A DNA stretch of 64,000 bases from Parabacteroides distasonis ATCC 8503 (GCF_000012845.1 NC_009615.1:705501-769500), one strand, 5' to 3'. Counted from the stretch's first letter, positions 42,862-52,042 are shown. The notes: a model not told the origin generated them from the letters alone. Program-made: numbers and translations.

Positions 42862-43734
42862 ATGGCAGATTTAGATGATTTAAGAGAAGGTGCGGACTTC
42901 GGTTTAGGCATCAATTGTGAGAACCAGAGTTTCCATGTGAAGGGAGCCGAGAACTTACCTTGGGGCATGAAAGACCGTCTGTCCCGTATCTTCAACCCGA
43001 AGACAGGCAAGGCGGTTATGCTTGCTTTTGACCATGGTTTCATCATGGGGCCGACTTCCGGTTTGGAGCGTATCGACTTGAATATCGTTCCTTTGATTGA
43101 ATATGCGGATTGCTTGATGTGTACCCGTGGTATCCTGCAATCTACGATCCCTGCGAATACGACGAAACCGATTTGTCTTCGTTCGGACGCTGGAACGTCT
43201 ATTCTTACGGATTTGAACGATAATGTATTGATCGATATAGAGGACGCTATCCGTATGAACGTCTCCGCCATGGCGGTTATGTTGGCTATCGGTGATGAGG
43301 CGCATGAGGCTAAGACTGTGGCTAACTTATATAAGGCGGTCGATAAGGCCAGCCGTTACAATATCCCGGTAATGGGTGTTACCGCCGTTGGTAAGCAAAT
43401 GGCTCGAGACGCTCGTTATTTCGGTCTGGCTTCCCGTATCTGTGCGGAGAATGGCGCTAATATCGTGAAGACCTACTATTGTGAGGGCTTCGAGAAGGTA
43501 GCCGCTGCTTGTCCGGTTCCCGTGGTAATTGCCGGTGGTAAGAAATTACCGGAGAAGGAGGCGTTGGAATTATGTTATAATGCGATCAACGACGGTGCGG
43601 CTGGCGTGGATATGGGACGTAACGTATTCCAGAGTACTTCTCCTGTCGCCATGATCCAAGCGGTTCATGCGGTCGTGCATCAAGGTATCACGCCTGATCA
43701 GGGATATGAGTTGTTCTGCGACTTAGCGAAATAA
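42862..43734 (+). CDS. lsrF: LsrF-type 3-hydroxy-5-phosphonooxypentane-2,4-dione thiolase
   Basis: A 290-residue class I aldolase-fold enzyme, strongly similar along its whole length to E. coli LsrF: MADLDDLREG, LSRIFNPKTGKAVMLAFDHG, GPTSGLERID, MCTRGIL and GVDMGRN are all shared. LsrF transfers an acetyl group from phospho-AI-2 breakdown product to CoA, giving DHAP and acetyl-CoA. The Schiff-base Lys203 (IVKTYY) is retained at the same residue number. No lsrK, lsrR or Lsr transporter is present; DhaKL could replace LsrK. Related enzymes might act on other phospho-ketoses. Confidence 0.85.
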   Translation: MADLDDLREGADFGLGINCENQSFHVKGAENLPWGMKDRLSRIFNPKTGKAVMLAFDHGFIMGPTSGLERIDLNIVPLIEYADCLMCTRGILQSTIPANTTKPICLRSDAGTSILTDLNDNVLIDIEDAIRMNVSAMAVMLAIGDEAHEAKTVANLYKAVDKASRYNIPVMGVTAVGKQMARDARYFGLASRICAENGANIVKTYYCEGFEKVAAACPVPVVIAGGKKLPEKEALELCYNAINDGAAGVDMGRNVFQSTSPVAMIQAVHAVVHQGITPDQGYELFCDLAK

Positions 43735-43740
43735 TCCATC

Positions 43741-43767
43741 GCAGGGGTAGGTTTTACCTGCTCCTGC
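43741..43767 (+). terminator. Hairpin after the lsrF-like gene
   Basis: GCAGGGGTAGG and CCTGCTCCTGC pair at 9 of 11 positions around five bases. There is no T run, so it may only attenuate transcription into the next gene. Confidence 0.4.
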
Positions 43768-43787
43768 TTATTTATATAATTTAAACC

Positions 43788-44672
43788 ATGAAAATCTATA
43801 CTTTTATATTATCCGCATGCCTGCTACTCGTATGTTCCGCATGTCATGAGGCGTCGCATTATCTTTTATTAGGCGGTTCCGGCTGGGACAAAATCGCCAT
43901 CGTAAACAAGAACACGAAAGAAATTGAATGGGAGCATCCCTTGGAAAAAGGATGGGAATGTAATTCCGTAGCTGTTACTCCCGACCGGAATATCCTTTTT
44001 TCCTATTCGAAAGGGGCGAAGCTAATCACCCGGGATCATGAGGAGGTCTGGAATATCTCCGCTCCGGAAGGCTGTGAGATGCAGACGGCCCGTGTACTTC
44101 CCAACGGTAATTATTTATTAGCGTGGTGTGGATACCCGGCGACGATCATGGAGGTGAATGCAAAAGGAGAGATCCTGTCGAAAACGGATTTCGACACCCA
44201 TATTGAGCAACCCCATGCCCAATTCCGTCAAGTAAACAAAAATAAGCAGGGCAATTATTTAGTGCCCTTGTTCGCTACCTCCGAGATCCGGGAAATATCC
44301 CCGTCCGGTCAATTGCTGAAAAGCGTGAAAGTAGACGGTAACCCGTTTAGCGTGGCTGCGTTGGATAACGGTAATTATCTGGTCGCTTGCGGTGATGCCC
44401 ATTGCTTCATAGAGCTGAATTTCGAGACTGGAGATATCGTTCGCAAGGTGAATGAGAACGATATCGAGGGAGCCCAGCTTTTCTTTGTTGCCCAGTTGCT
44501 CCCTAAACGGGACGGTGGTTTGTATATCTGTAACTGGCAAGGCCATGACGGAGAGGCTGCGAAAGGACATTACCCGCAGTTGATCGAGATAAACGGAGCC
44601 GGAAAGATGGTCTGGGATTTGAATGATAACGCTACCTTCGGGATGATCTCCTCTATTTGTCCGATCGATTAA
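43788..44672 (+). CDS. Beta-propeller lipoprotein (PQQ-like repeats)
   Basis: A 294-residue protein with a lipoprotein signal (LLVCSA-C, Cys19) and about six blade-like repeats of the PQQ/six-bladed propeller type, visible as recurring NGNYLxxxxGxxxxIxEx segments. It has no CxxCH motif and no PQQ-ligand signature that I can see. It is probably anchored in the periplasm and could bind the cluster's substrate or the cytochromes. It is the last gene of the run before a promoter and the transporter gene. Confidence 0.75.
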   Translation: MKIYTFILSACLLLVCSACHEASHYLLLGGSGWDKIAIVNKNTKEIEWEHPLEKGWECNSVAVTPDRNILFSYSKGAKLITRDHEEVWNISAPEGCEMQTARVLPNGNYLLAWCGYPATIMEVNAKGEILSKTDFDTHIEQPHAQFRQVNKNKQGNYLVPLFATSEIREISPSGQLLKSVKVDGNPFSVAALDNGNYLVACGDAHCFIELNFETGDIVRKVNENDIEGAQLFFVAQLLPKRDGGLYICNWQGHDGEAAKGHYPQLIEINGAGKMVWDLNDNATFGMISSICPID

Positions 44673-44693
44673 AGATATATCCGGATTATTAAT

Positions 44694-44701
44694 TATATTT
44701 G
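44694..44701 (+). promoter_or_regulatory. -7 box before the MFS transporter gene
   Basis: TATATTTG lies 23 bases before the ATG at 44725 and suggests that the MFS and GH130 genes form their own transcript. Confidence 0.5.
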
Positions 44702-44724
44702 TACACCTAAATTCTAAATAAAGC

Positions 44725-46041
44725 ATGGAAGAGAAAAACACGAATGCTACTAAACGTCGAAACCCTGTAACTTGGGTCCCTAGTGTCTATTTTGCTATGG
44801 GATTGCCTTTTGTAGTGCTGAACATGGTTACCGTACTCATGTTTAAGGGATTGGATATCTCGGATGCCCAGATTGCGTTATGGACCTCGGTTATCATGTT
44901 ACCTTGGACCTTAAAGCCTTTATGGAGCCCGTTTTTGGAAATGTATCGTACCAAGAAATTCTTTGTCGTATTGACCCAGTTGTTATCCGGTTGCTTATTC
45001 GGTTTAGTGGCCTTGGCGTTAAACTTGCCGAGTTTCTTTGCTCTATCTATCGCATTATTAGGTATTATAGCGCTTAGCGGGGCTACGCATGACGTGGCAA
45101 CGGATGGCGTTTATATGAAAGAGCTCTCACCGGAGAATCAAGCCAAATATATCGGTTGGCAAGGTGCGTTTTACAATTTAGCGAAGATCGTAGCCACGGG
45201 TGGTCTGGTTTATCTGGCGGGTTATATGATGCAATATTTTACCGGGATAGGATTGGAGAAAGAGGCCATGATATACGCTTGGATGATCGTTATGCTGCTT
45301 TGCGGTACGATCATGATCCTGCTTGGTTTTTATCATATGAAGATGTTGCCTTCGGGTGGAAAAGCCGCTACCGGAGAACATTCGTTGAAGGAAAGTATGG
45401 CTGAGCTATGGCTGGTCTTCAAGGAGTTCTTCACGAAGAAGTATATCGTGTGGTATATCTGTTTCATTATATTGTATCGTTTTGCCGAGGGTTTCGTGAT
45501 AAAGATCGTACCTTTGTTCTTGAAAGCTCCGATAGCTGATCAAGGATTAGGACTAACGGAGCAAGAGATCGGTTTGTATTATGGTACGTTTGGAGCGGCG
45601 GCGTTTGTGCTGGGTTCTTTGCTCGGTGGATATTATATCTCGGCTAAGGGATTGCGAAAGGTATTGTTTACGCTTTGTTGTTGCTTCAACATACCGTTTT
45701 TGGTATACACGTTCTTGGCGTGTTTCCAGCCTGATAATGGTCTCATTATCGCTTCCGCCATCGTATTCGAGTATTTTGGCTATGGATTCGGTTTCGTGGG
45801 CTTGATGCTGTTTATGATGCAACAGGTAGCTCCGGGCAAGCATCAGATGGCGCATTATGCGTTCGCCTCAGGTATCATGAACCTTGGCGTAATGCTTCCG
45901 GGAATGATGAGCGGTTTTGTGAGTGACTGGCTAGGTTATAAGTATTTCTTTATCGTGACCTTGCTGGCGATGATCCCTTCATTCTTGGTAGCCTATTTCG
46001 TACCGTTCACGTATGACGATAAAGGTAATAAGTTAGTATAG
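44725..46041 (+). CDS. MFS transporter of the AmpG/PAT type
   Basis: A 438-residue inner membrane protein with about 12 helices. The start ([23 protein letters not shown]), the [10 protein letters not shown] segment and [19 protein letters not shown] match the AmpG-like peptide/acetyl-CoA/drug MFS family, whose members import muropeptides or small sugar conjugates. The GH130 gene 22 bases downstream indicates that it imports a mannose-containing disaccharide or a related glycoside. Its own promoter separates it from the DhaKL cluster, though the shared strand allows joint expression. Confidence 0.85.
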   Translation: MEEKNTNATKRRNPVTWVPSVYFAMGLPFVVLNMVTVLMFKGLDISDAQIALWTSVIMLPWTLKPLWSPFLEMYRTKKFFVVLTQLLSGCLFGLVALALNLPSFFALSIALLGIIALSGATHDVATDGVYMKELSPENQAKYIGWQGAFYNLAKIVATGGLVYLAGYMMQYFTGIGLEKEAMIYAWMIVMLLCGTIMILLGFYHMKMLPSGGKAATGEHSLKESMAELWLVFKEFFTKKYIVWYICFIILYRFAEGFVIKIVPLFLKAPIADQGLGLTEQEIGLYYGTFGAAAFVLGSLLGGYYISAKGLRKVLFTLCCCFNIPFLVYTFLACFQPDNGLIIASAIVFEYFGYGFGFVGLMLFMMQQVAPGKHQMAHYAFASGIMNLGVMLPGMMSGFVSDWLGYKYFFIVTLLAMIPSFLVAYFVPFTYDDKGNKLV

Positions 46042-46063
46042 TAATATTTTAATAGGATTAGTT

Positions 46064-47062
46064 ATGGATAATTTGAAAATCGTAGGCGCTCCGCTGCCAG
46101 ATATGCCTTGGGAAGATCGTCCCGAGGGTAGCAAAGAAGTATTGTGGAGATATTCGAAGAACCCGGTGATTCCTCGTGATATCCTCCCGACATCGAACAG
46201 TGTGTTCAACAGTGCTGTTGTCCCTTTCAAAGGTGGTTATGCCGGTGTGTTCCGATGCGACGATACGAATCGCCGGATGCGTTTGCACGTAGGTTTTAGC
46301 GCAGATGCCATTCATTGGAGTATCTCTGAGACAAAACTCGAGTTTGAGTGCGACGACAAGGAGATCGGCGAGTTTGTTTATGCCTACGACCCCCGTGTAT
46401 GTTTTATCGAGGATCGTTACTATGTGACTTGGTGTAACGGTTATCATGGCCCGACGATCGGCGTGGCTTACACGTTCGATTTCGAGACCTTCCATCAGCT
46501 GGAGAACGCTTATCTGCCTTTCAACCGTAATGGCGTGATGTTCCCTCGTAAGATTAACGGAAACTTCGCCATGTTGAGCCGTCCGAGCGACAACGGTCAT
46601 ACTCCGTTCGGCGATATTTTCTATAGCGAGTCTCCGGATATGTGTTTCTGGGGTAAACATCGCCACGTGATGTCTCCGGCTGCGTTCGAGGATAGCGCTT
46701 GGCAGTGTACGAAGATCGGTGCGGGCCCTATCCCTATCGAGACTTCCGAAGGCTGGTTATTGATTTACCACGGCGTGCTTCGTTCTTGCAACGGGTATGT
46801 GTATAGCTTCGGTTCCGCTATCTTGGATTTGGAGCAACCTTGGAAAGTGAAATTCCGCTCCGGACCTTATTTGTTATCCCCGCAAAAGGATTACGAGTGC
46901 ATGGGAGACGTTCCGAACGTAGTCTTTCCCTGTGCCGCCTTGCATGATCCGGAGACGAAACGTATCGCTATCTATTACGGCTGCGCAGATACGGTAACAG
47001 GATTGGCTTTTGGCTATATTGATGAGATTTTGGATTTTACGAAGAAGAATTCAATCATTTAA
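46064..47062 (+). CDS. GH130-family glycoside phosphorylase or hydrolase
   Basis: A 332-residue cytosolic five-bladed propeller enzyme of family GH130, which contains beta-mannoside phosphorylases and some beta-1,2-mannosidases. Family hallmarks are [20 protein letters not shown] (45-64), YDPRV with Asp109 as candidate proton donor, [19 protein letters not shown] and [18 protein letters not shown] phosphorylase would release mannose 1-phosphate. Subfamily and linkage cannot be told by eye. It is coupled to the MFS transporter gene and ends before repeat array C. Confidence 0.85.
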   Translation: MDNLKIVGAPLPDMPWEDRPEGSKEVLWRYSKNPVIPRDILPTSNSVFNSAVVPFKGGYAGVFRCDDTNRRMRLHVGFSADAIHWSISETKLEFECDDKEIGEFVYAYDPRVCFIEDRYYVTWCNGYHGPTIGVAYTFDFETFHQLENAYLPFNRNGVMFPRKINGNFAMLSRPSDNGHTPFGDIFYSESPDMCFWGKHRHVMSPAAFEDSAWQCTKIGAGPIPIETSEGWLLIYHGVLRSCNGYVYSFGSAILDLEQPWKVKFRSGPYLLSPQKDYECMGDVPNVVFPCAALHDPETKRIAIYYGCADTVTGLAFGYIDEILDFTKKNSII

Positions 47063-47074
47063 CAGACTCGAGAA

Positions 47075-47153
47075 GAACAATATACTTTTGTTGTCGAAAC
47101 AATATACTTTTACACACGAAAGTATATTGTTTTAGAACAAAAAGTATATTGTT
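47075..47153. repeat. 22-bp-pitch repeat array C
   Basis: Four cores start at 47077 and 47099 (ACAATATACT) and at 47121 and 47143 (the reverse complement, AGTATATTGT). The pitch is exactly 22 bp throughout, with an orientation switch in the middle. The last copy runs into a T tract, so pairing of the arms could also form a terminator between two genes on the same strand. Confidence 0.85.
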
Positions 47154-47181
47154 TTTTTTATTAGGTAAAAGAGTAAGAGCT

Positions 47182-47523
47182 ATGACAAAGATACAACAGT
47201 TTTTGGCAGATCTGCCCGAGGAGAAGAAATCCTTGTTTGTCCCTGTTTTCGGGAGCATGGAGAAATTTTATACGGTAGTTTACTTGATCGCCCGGAATGA
47301 GCACGTCACTGATCAGGAGAAGCCAGATCGTTATGAGGATCGTTTACAGGTGATTCGCCAGATACGTAACCGGGTGGAGAAACTAGTTTCCTCGTATGGC
47401 TTGGACGGAGGGGAGATCGTAGCCGATATCGCCAGCGACTATTTTGAGGATTATGTCAATTACAAAGAGCCGGAGCTAGACATTACGAATGATGAGTTTA
47501 TCGCTATCCTCCAGAAAATATAG
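47182..47523 (+). CDS. Small helical protein of unknown function (113 residues)
   Basis: I do not recognise this protein. It is soluble, acidic and predicted helical, with no signal peptide, and has a segment EDRLQVIRQIRNRVEKLVSSYG (about 50-72). The ATG at 47182 was chosen because the longer frame begins inside repeat array C. It is followed by a symporter gene remnant. Confidence 0.6.
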   Translation: MTKIQQFLADLPEEKKSLFVPVFGSMEKFYTVVYLIARNEHVTDQEKPDRYEDRLQVIRQIRNRVEKLVSSYGLDGGEIVADIASDYFEDYVNYKEPELDITNDEFIAILQKI

Positions 47524-47536
47524 GAGATAAATATAA

Positions 47537-47677
47537 TTTTATTGTGTGGTAGTATTGACATTATCCGGTATCACCGTGGCTTTGATGACTCTCCCGAACT
47601 TAATTGGTATCTTGCTGTTACATAGGGAAGTGAAAAACTCTGTCAAGGAGTATTGGCGACGGATGAAGGAGAAGTAA
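47537..47677 (+). pseudogene. C-terminal remnant of an alanine/glycine:cation symporter (AGCS) gene
   Basis: A 46-codon open stretch ends with TAA at 47675-47677. Its product (SGITVALMTLPNLIGILLLH, then EVKNSVKEYWRRMKEK) matches the last membrane helix and tail of sodium:alanine symporters of the AGCS family, where (L)MxxPNLIxLLLL is typical. No start codon or upstream helices remain. It probably marks a deletion before the phosphoethanolamine transferase gene. The rest of 47524-47815 holds only the promoter at 47712. Confidence 0.6.
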
Positions 47678-47711
47678 TGACTGTGAATAACATTTTTTGT
47701 GTATAATACGC

Positions 47712-47741
47712 TTTGTATGTGTTTAATAACGCCTATCTTTG
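47712..47741 (+). promoter_or_regulatory. Promoter of the phosphoethanolamine transferase gene
   Basis: TTTG at 47712-47715 and TATCTTTG at 47734-47741 are 18 bases apart. The ATG is 75 bases downstream. Confidence 0.6.
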
Positions 47742-47815
47742 CCAATTACCGGAATTTTAGGTTCTGGGTATTAGTTGAGAAGAGTAATGATTGAGAGTTG
47801 GCAAAGTTTTATTGA

Positions 47816-49534
47816 ATGAAGTATTTTACAAAGTTAATACGCTGGATATCTTCACAGGAGCATTTATATTTCTTATTTGCCCTGTTATTTATCATCCCAA
47901 ACTGTGTGTTCTTTTTTACGGAACCGCTTCCCGTCACGGTCGGTATCGCCTCGTTGCTGATACCTTTGGCCTTTTGGATGGGTGTTTTGTTAGTGGCCCG
48001 TAAACCGGGGATCGTGGTTTGGTGCCTGTTGCCGAAGGTTATATTAGATGGGGGGCAGTTGGTGCTTCTGTATCTTTTCGGGCAGTCCGTGATAGCGGTT
48101 GATATGTATTTGAACCTTACCAGCTCGAACGCTTCCGAGGCTAGCGAATTATTGGGGAATATCATTTTGGTGATCGGTTGCGTATTCTTTTTCTATACAT
48201 TGCCTACTCTAATACTCGCTTATCGTTCGATACGGCAGAAAGAGAAATTGCGAAATCCTTTCCGGAAGAAATGGGCCAAGATCAGCCTAGGCATGTTTGT
48301 CATGGGCTTGATCCTTTGCTTCCTGTCTCCTTTGCAAGATCACCGGTTTTCATGGAAGGACGATGTGTATCCGGCTAACGCCCTATACAATTTATATTTC
48401 GCCATAAATAAGGCGGAGAGGAACCGTAAGTATCATATTACTTCCGCCGACTTTAAGTTCGACGCCACTAAGCTGGAACAAGCTGAGGGAAAACGGGAGA
48501 TCTACGTCTTGGTAGTGGGAGAGACCTCCCGTGCTATGGAATGGAGCCTTTACGGATACGAGCGCAAGACGACTCCCCGTATGGAGGCTTTAGACGGATT
48601 GGTGCATTTCACGGATGTGGTGACGCAATCGAATAATACGCATAAAAGTGTCCCCATTATCCTGTCCGCTGCCAGCGCCGAGAATTATGGAGTCCTTTAC
48701 GACGAGAAAAGTATCGTGACCGCTTTCAAAGAGGCTGGTTTCCGTACGCTCGTGATCGCCAACCAGAAACTAACGACCTCGATGATCGGCGCTTTTTACC
48801 GGGAGGCAGATACCTTTATCGATATGAGCGCATTTAATACGGGTTCTACGCTAACCTCCTTGCACGATGCGGCGATCCTGCCTTATCTAAAGAAGGAACT
48901 GGATAAAGAGGACGGTAATCTTTTCGTAGTACTGCATACTTATGGCTCGCATTTTAATTACCATGAACGTTATCCGAAGGAGTTCCGTTTCTATAGGCCG
49001 GATAAGGCGGAGGGAATTCGTGCCTCGTATAAAAAGGAGTTACGGAACGCTTATGATAATTCCATCCACTATACAGATTACGTGCTGGGGGAAATCGTGG
49101 ATATGTTGGCGAAGACAAATGCTCCGGCATCCATGCTTTACTTAAGCGATCATGGAGAGGATATCTTCGATGATTCCAGAGCCCGTTATCTGCATGCTTC
49201 TCCGATACCGACCTATTACCAGTTGCATATCCCGTATGTGATCTGGTTCTCGAAGGCTTACCGGGAGTCATATCCCCAGAAATATCTGGAAGCGCAGGCA
49301 CACGAGACTTATCCGGTTAGCACGAACAGCGTATTCCATACGATGCTTGATATAGCCGGTGTGCGGACTCCGGTGGCCGATTCCACGTTTGCTTTAACGA
49401 ATCGTGCCTTCAAGGTACGTGACCGTATGTATCTGGGAGACCATGACGACCCGATCCCATTTTGGAAAGTCGGCTTAAAAAAGCAGGATTTTGAGATGAT
49501 GGATAAATGGGATATCGCTTATGATAGGAATTAG
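47816..49534 (+). CDS. EptA/PmrC-like phosphoethanolamine transferase
   Basis: A 572-residue inner membrane enzyme with five N-terminal membrane helices (to about residue 180) and a periplasmic sulfatase-fold domain. The VVGETSRAMEWSLYGYERKTTP motif (about 225-246) supplies the metal-binding Glu; NNTHKSVPII carries the catalytic Thr; LYLSDHGEDIF and the final DHDDP region give the remaining metal ligands. Such enzymes add phosphoethanolamine to lipid A or other glycolipids and raise polymyxin resistance. The stop is 17 bases before a hybrid histidine kinase gene, which suggests that the kinase responds to envelope or antimicrobial-peptide stress. Confidence 0.88.
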   Translation: MKYFTKLIRWISSQEHLYFLFALLFIIPNCVFFFTEPLPVTVGIASLLIPLAFWMGVLLVARKPGIVVWCLLPKVILDGGQLVLLYLFGQSVIAVDMYLNLTSSNASEASELLGNIILVIGCVFFFYTLPTLILAYRSIRQKEKLRNPFRKKWAKISLGMFVMGLILCFLSPLQDHRFSWKDDVYPANALYNLYFAINKAERNRKYHITSADFKFDATKLEQAEGKREIYVLVVGETSRAMEWSLYGYERKTTPRMEALDGLVHFTDVVTQSNNTHKSVPIILSAASAENYGVLYDEKSIVTAFKEAGFRTLVIANQKLTTSMIGAFYREADTFIDMSAFNTGSTLTSLHDAAILPYLKKELDKEDGNLFVVLHTYGSHFNYHERYPKEFRFYRPDKAEGIRASYKKELRNAYDNSIHYTDYVLGEIVDMLAKTNAPASMLYLSDHGEDIFDDSRARYLHASPIPTYYQLHIPYVIWFSKAYRESYPQKYLEAQAHETYPVSTNSVFHTMLDIAGVRTPVADSTFALTNRAFKVRDRMYLGDHDDPIPFWKVGLKKQDFEMMDKWDIAYDRN

Positions 49535-49551
49535 ACTGATCTCAATCGTAT

Positions 49552-52038
49552 ATGAAAGAGCAAAGCGGACATATTACTAGCAAGGTGATATTAGGCTATA
49601 TTTTGCTGATTACCATTGCGGTCTGCTCAGTCGCTTACATTTATAATATAGTAGAGAAAGTGGCCGAGGAGGACGAGCCGGATCATCAGGCACGCCGGAA
49701 GGTGTACTTGGTCACCAATACGCTCTCCCTGCTCTATGAAAGCGAGGCGTTGGGGCAGTTGGTAGGCATGCCCCAGAACGAGTTCCGCCACTTCAATCGT
49801 ACGTTGAATAAGGCCCATAATAACATGGATTCGTTGAGGACCTTGGTGACGGACTCCATGCAACTCCTGAAAATAGATACGATCGACATACTGCTGGAGC
49901 GTAAGCGATGGAATACCCGCCGCTTGCTTGAGACTTGGCAGGAAGCGAACACGGAGCGTCTTTATACGGAGAATATCGAGAAAATAATTGCCGTCCGGGA
50001 TACGATCGTAAATGAGGTGCAGGTACAAGAGCGGGTAGAGGTCAAGCAAGATACGGTGGTAGTTCCCCGTAAGAAGCGAGGATTCTTCAAGCGTTTGGCC
50101 GACGTGTTCTCTCCCGGCAAGGAAGATACCAGCATCGTGGTGAACACGACCCGGGAGATCGTTACCGATACGTTGGTGAACGCTTATAATCCGACCGATA
50201 CGATTGTCAGCGTGCTGAAAAGCATCCAAGACAGTGTGGCTTGGCAACGGCAACAACTGATGGATCAGTTGTTGGAAAGGGCCTCTAACTTACGGTATAA
50301 CAATAGCGTGATTACCCGGGAGATCAACCAGATGCTCCGTAATATCGAGGAGGAGGAGATGGAGGCGTCGCTGGAAAGGGTCTATAAGAAGCAGGTACTA
50401 TTAAGGGAGACCTCCCATTTGATCGCCGGAATCGCGATCGTCTCCGTGGTAATCGCCTTTCTGTTCCTCTTCTTTATCTCACGGGATATCTCACGAAGTA
50501 AATATTACCGTATGCAACTGGAAAAGGCGAAACAGGTCGCCGAGAGCTTATTGCGAAGCCGTGAGAAGCTGATGTTGACGATCAGCCACGATATACGGGC
50601 TCCGCTCTCTTCCATCATCGGATATATCGAGCTTTTGCTACGCCGCCATCCAGACGAGCGTCAGCAATATTATCTGGAGAACATGAAAGGTTCCTCGGAT
50701 CATATCCTTTCCTTGGTGAACGACCTGTTGGATTTCCAGCGGTTGGAGTCCGGCGAGATGGAGGTGCATAGCGTTCCCTTCCGTGTCCCGGCCTTGTTCG
50801 ATGAGATCTATACCAGCTTCCAGCCGATAGCGGAGGCGAAAGGCTTACGGTTTGTCTTGAACCTGAAACCGGAGGAGACTGGGCAAGTTTATATGGGCGA
50901 CCCGATCCGTATCCGGCAGGTCGTAGGAAACCTCTTATCTAACGCTATCAAGTTCACGGAAGCGGGGCGAGTCGTTTTACTTGTCTCCTTACAGAAACTG
51001 TCCGCTGTCCATTATCAACTGTCCATTACCGTCAGCGATTCCGGTCCGGGCATCCCGAAAGAGGAACAAGAGCGGGTATTCGGGGAGTTTACCCGCCTTG
51101 CCGATACGGAAGAGGCGGAAGGTTTCGGTCTGGGCCTCTCCATCACCCGTAAGCTTCTGTCCTTGATGAACGGTACGCTTGCTTTGGATAGTACCCCGGG
51201 GAAAGGCAGTGATTTCACGATCTTGCTACCTCTTCCCTTGGCTGATAACCAATCTTTGCCGGACGTAACGGCGGAGGCTCCGGATGCCGGTGGGGCCGAG
51301 GCTTTACCCTTGTTTAGGGGGCAAGATGTCTATTGCCTTCTGGTTGATGACGATCCTCTACAACTGGCCTTGACGGAGGAACTCTTGAAGCAGAGTCACG
51401 TGCAGGTGGTAGGTTGTACGAATCCGCATAACGTCCTCGAGCTATTGCGGAACACCGTATTCAACGCCATTATTACCGATATACAGATGCCGATGATGGA
51501 TGGCTATCATTTACTGGAGCGGATACGTACGTCCGGTATCCCCGGAACGGATAAGATCCCGGTGATCGCCCTATCCGCCAGTATCGCCAAGGAGCACGAG
51601 CATTATCTGGAGGCTGGTTTCACGGGCTTCTTGAACAAGCCGTTTACCGCCGCCCAATTAATCTCCTTGCTGAATGAGTTGCTGACACTTCATCTGGAGG
51701 CAAAGAGCGAGTTGAATTTCTCTTCGTTGACCGCTTTTGCCGGAGAGGATCCGGAGGCCTCAGCCTCTATACTGAAAACCTTCTCGGAGGAAACCCGCAA
51801 GAGCATCGACTTACTTCGGGATGCGTTAGAGGGAAAAGACCGGGAGGAAGCCTCCCGGATATCCCATAAGTTGATCCCCCTGTTTACGATGCTGGGGGCC
51901 AATTCATTGGTACAACACCTGCGGATCTTGGAGAAGAACGATGAGGAACTGACCGATTCCGGCTGGTACCACCTGCTGGGCGAGGTAATCGAGCAAGCAC
52001 TTGCTATCGTGAAGGATGCGGAGTCCGCCATCGGGTAA
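49552..52038 (+). CDS. Membrane hybrid histidine kinase with receiver and HPt domains
   Basis: An 828-residue tripartite phosphorelay sensor. Two membrane helices (about 12-32 and 293-317) bracket a periplasmic sensor of some 260 residues that is rich in helices and charged repeats. HisKA with His346 (LTISHDIRAPLSS), HATPase (about 430-560), a receiver with Asp643 (IITDIQMPMMDG) and a C-terminal HPt domain with His772 (ASRISHKLIPLF) follow. It needs a separate response regulator; the sigma-54 activator encoded at 53626 is the nearest candidate. It is co-transcribed with the phosphoethanolamine transferase gene. Confidence 0.92.
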   Translation: MKEQSGHITSKVILGYILLITIAVCSVAYIYNIVEKVAEEDEPDHQARRKVYLVTNTLSLLYESEALGQLVGMPQNEFRHFNRTLNKAHNNMDSLRTLVTDSMQLLKIDTIDILLERKRWNTRRLLETWQEANTERLYTENIEKIIAVRDTIVNEVQVQERVEVKQDTVVVPRKKRGFFKRLADVFSPGKEDTSIVVNTTREIVTDTLVNAYNPTDTIVSVLKSIQDSVAWQRQQLMDQLLERASNLRYNNSVITREINQMLRNIEEEEMEASLERVYKKQVLLRETSHLIAGIAIVSVVIAFLFLFFISRDISRSKYYRMQLEKAKQVAESLLRSREKLMLTISHDIRAPLSSIIGYIELLLRRHPDERQQYYLENMKGSSDHILSLVNDLLDFQRLESGEMEVHSVPFRVPALFDEIYTSFQPIAEAKGLRFVLNLKPEETGQVYMGDPIRIRQVVGNLLSNAIKFTEAGRVVLLVSLQKLSAVHYQLSITVSDSGPGIPKEEQERVFGEFTRLADTEEAEGFGLGLSITRKLLSLMNGTLALDSTPGKGSDFTILLPLPLADNQSLPDVTAEAPDAGGAEALPLFRGQDVYCLLVDDDPLQLALTEELLKQSHVQVVGCTNPHNVLELLRNTVFNAIITDIQMPMMDGYHLLERIRTSGIPGTDKIPVIALSASIAKEHEHYLEAGFTGFLNKPFTAAQLISLLNELLTLHLEAKSELNFSSLTAFAGEDPEASASILKTFSEETRKSIDLLRDALEGKDREEASRISHKLIPLFTMLGANSLVQHLRILEKNDEELTDSGWYHLLGEVIEQALAIVKDAESAIG

Positions 52039-52042
52039 TCTT

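Noticed and set aside
11878..47153. The 22-bp-pitch arrays as CRISPR arrays
   Set aside because: Units are only 13-14 bp, spacers are 8-9 bp, orientation flips inside an array, and no cas gene is present.
47539..47745. Minus-strand frame of 68 codons
   Set aside because: It is the shadow of the symporter remnant and of the promoter on the plus strand.
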